This document shows positions 34,271 through 35,351 of a DNA stretch of 35,351 nt, piece by piece. The first letter of the stretch is position 1, and each line of letters opens with the position of its first letter. Made by a program: the position numbers and the translations under genes. The stretch comes from Burkholderiales bacterium (lineage in GTDB: Bacteria; Pseudomonadota; Gammaproteobacteria; Burkholderiales; SG8-41), in NCBI GenBank assembly GCA_020854035.1, contig JADZGE010000045.1:1-35351 (forward strand), read 5' to 3'. Under the pieces are notes generated by a model that saw nothing but the letters and a program-made list of their open reading frames with translations, did no database searches and was not told the origin of the DNA.

Positions 34271-35098
34271 ATGGTACGCCTGCTCCTCACCGCCTGCATC
34301 GCGGCGTTCGCGGCGGGTTGCGCCGTCAAGCCGCCGCGCGCGCCGTCGGCCGACTTCTCCGGTTTCGAACCGTATGCGGCCGACACCCGGGTACGCCACG
34401 AACACGGCGCGCAAGCGCAGGCGGCGCGCGTGGCGGAGTTGCTCCCGGGCGCGATCGCGCAGGTCGAGGCGGGACACTACCTGCCGTTCGCGGGACCGGT
34501 CACCGTCCACGTCTGCGCGACACCGGCCTGCTTCGCGGAGCGCCTGCCGGGCGCCGGGCGCTTCACCGCCGCCGTGATCTACGACAACCAGCTGCTGCTC
34601 GCGCCACGGCTCTTCGAGCGGGAACCGCACCGGCTCTACCCGATACTCGTGCACGAGCTCTCGCACCTGCACCTGGGGCAGCGACTGGGGCACTACACGA
34701 TGCGCATCCCGGTCTGGTTTCACGAGGGGCTCGCCTCCCTCGTCGCCGCGAGCGGCGGCGCGGATCTCGTCAGCGAGGACGAGGCACTCCGCTCGATCTC
34801 CGCGGGTGAATACTTCATGCCCGATGCGAGTCATGACGAGACGCGCCGCAAGTACGCGGACTACTGGCGAATCGGCATCGGCATGTTCTACCGGCAGAGC
34901 ATGATGCTGCTCGCGAGTTTGCGGCGGCAGAGCGAGGAAGGATTCCGCGCGCTCCTCGAAAGCCTGCAGCGGGATGTGCCGTTCGACGAGGCGTTCGCCA
35001 ATTCGTTCGGCTCGGGAGCGATGGAGTTCGCGCAGCATTTCATGGACGCGATCCGATGCAAGGCGCGGGATTGTTCGGCGCCCGCCGCCGCACCGTAG
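34271..35098 (+). CDS. Lipoprotein with gluzincin-type metalloprotease motif
   Basis: A 275-aa protein with a lipoprotein signal peptide (MVRLLLTACIAAFAAGC, lipobox AAGC, lipidated Cys17), so it is probably attached to the outer or inner membrane facing the periplasm. The zinc-protease motif is HELSH (His128, Glu129, His132), with the third ligand candidate Glu152 in VWFHEGLASLVAA, the peptidase MA-like pattern. A helical C-terminal region (KYADYWRIGIGMFYRQSMMLLASLRRQSEEGFRALLESL) is similar to that of other HExxH...HEG proteins. I cannot name the substrate. It is divergent from the CoA-transferase and followed by 253 bp without a supported gene. Confidence 0.82.
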   Translation: MVRLLLTACIAAFAAGCAVKPPRAPSADFSGFEPYAADTRVRHEHGAQAQAARVAELLPGAIAQVEAGHYLPFAGPVTVHVCATPACFAERLPGAGRFTAAVIYDNQLLLAPRLFEREPHRLYPILVHELSHLHLGQRLGHYTMRIPVWFHEGLASLVAASGGADLVSEDEALRSISAGEYFMPDASHDETRRKYADYWRIGIGMFYRQSMMLLASLRRQSEEGFRALLESLQRDVPFDEAFANSFGSGAMEFAQHFMDAIRCKARDCSAPAAAP

Positions 35099-35226
35099 CG
35101 CGATGCCGGACGGGGCGCACGGCCGGGTCATCGGCTCCGCATTTTCGTGCTAGATTTCCACCCTGTCCCGCCCACCGGATGTCACAGGCCGCCCCATGAA
35201 ACCCGGCGACGCAACGAACGCGCGAA

Positions 35227-35351
35227 CCGGCGCGCGGCCTCCGCTCCGTCATGCGTAATCAGCCTCCTCGCATCGGCCGCCCGATCGCCTCCGCGGTCGC
35301 ATCCCCGGAAACCGGGGCCCCTGCTCCTCGCTCCGGCGCGCGGCCTCCGCT
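35227..35351. repeat. 19-bp direct repeat at the end of the window
   Basis: The 19 bases at 35227-35245 recur without mismatch at 35333-35351, the last bases of the window, 106 bp apart. The match may run on beyond the end. The stretch 35099-35351 holds no supported gene. Confidence 0.85.

Noticed and set aside
1..35351. CRISPR arrays, tRNA/rRNA genes, insertion sequences
   Set aside because: I looked for regularly spaced repeats, TTCGA-type T-loops with cloverleaf context, and transposase motifs, and found none.
35099..35351. Small frames at the end of the window, e.g. from the ATG at 35196
   Set aside because: Very short, rich in Arg/Pro/Ala, with no recognised ribosome-binding site or family features.

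Overview
This window is high-GC, gene-dense, IS-free chromosomal DNA, most likely from a betaproteobacterium. The main support is gene order. A block of about 19 genes, all on the minus strand from 20609 down to 2909, follows the betaproteobacterial series glyA-nrdR-ribD-ribE-ribBA-ribH-nusB ... thiL-pgpA-pncC-recA-recX-alaS. The neighbouring pmbA / darP(yjgA)-mog arrangement and a PEP-CTERM sorting-signal remnant also fit. No tRNA, rRNA, CRISPR array, phage gene or transposase was seen.

Layout. (1) 136-2848, plus strand: phosphomannomutase/phosphoglucomutase and an EAL-HDOD protein, ending at a hairpin shared with the converging block. (2) 2909-20609, minus strand: one-carbon metabolism (glyA), ribonucleotide reductase control (nrdR), riboflavin synthesis (ribD, ribE, ribBA-type, ribH), nusB, thiamine kinase (thiL), phosphatidylglycerophosphatase (pgpA), NMN amidase, recA-recX and alaS. 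Several genes join by 4-nt GTGA or ATGA overlaps. This housekeeping series carries guests: a small membrane protein, an MBOAT O-acyltransferase with an SGNH-like partner, a CREST-superfamily membrane hydrolase, and a VanY-type carboxypeptidase fused to the NMN amidase. A small secreted-protein gene lies on the opposite strand between ribE and ribBA. (3) 20681-24331: pmbA (minus), then darP, mog, a carboxylesterase and the PEP-CTERM remnant (plus). (4) 24412-29082, minus strand: MaoC hydratase, class III CoA-transferase, acyl-CoA dehydrogenase, CitE-like lyase and an Asp/Glu racemase-family protein. This looks like a CoA-dependent acid degradation cluster and resembles itaconate/citramalate-type pathways. 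(5) 29226-35098: a PilZ-like orphan, a UMF1-type MFS transporter, a CBS-pair protein, a second class III CoA-transferase and a divergent lipoprotein metalloprotease. The window ends in a 19-bp direct repeat.

The points most worth a second look are the in-frame PncC-VanY fusion, the perfect 20-bp inverted repeat inside the first codons of the MFS gene, the O-acyl-transfer and CREST genes lodged in the rib/thi block, a dyad upstream of recA that does not match the usual proteobacterial LexA box, and a CoA-transferase lacking the family's catalytic aspartate. Starts were chosen by family alignment, overlaps and ribosome-binding sites. All functional calls are by eye.
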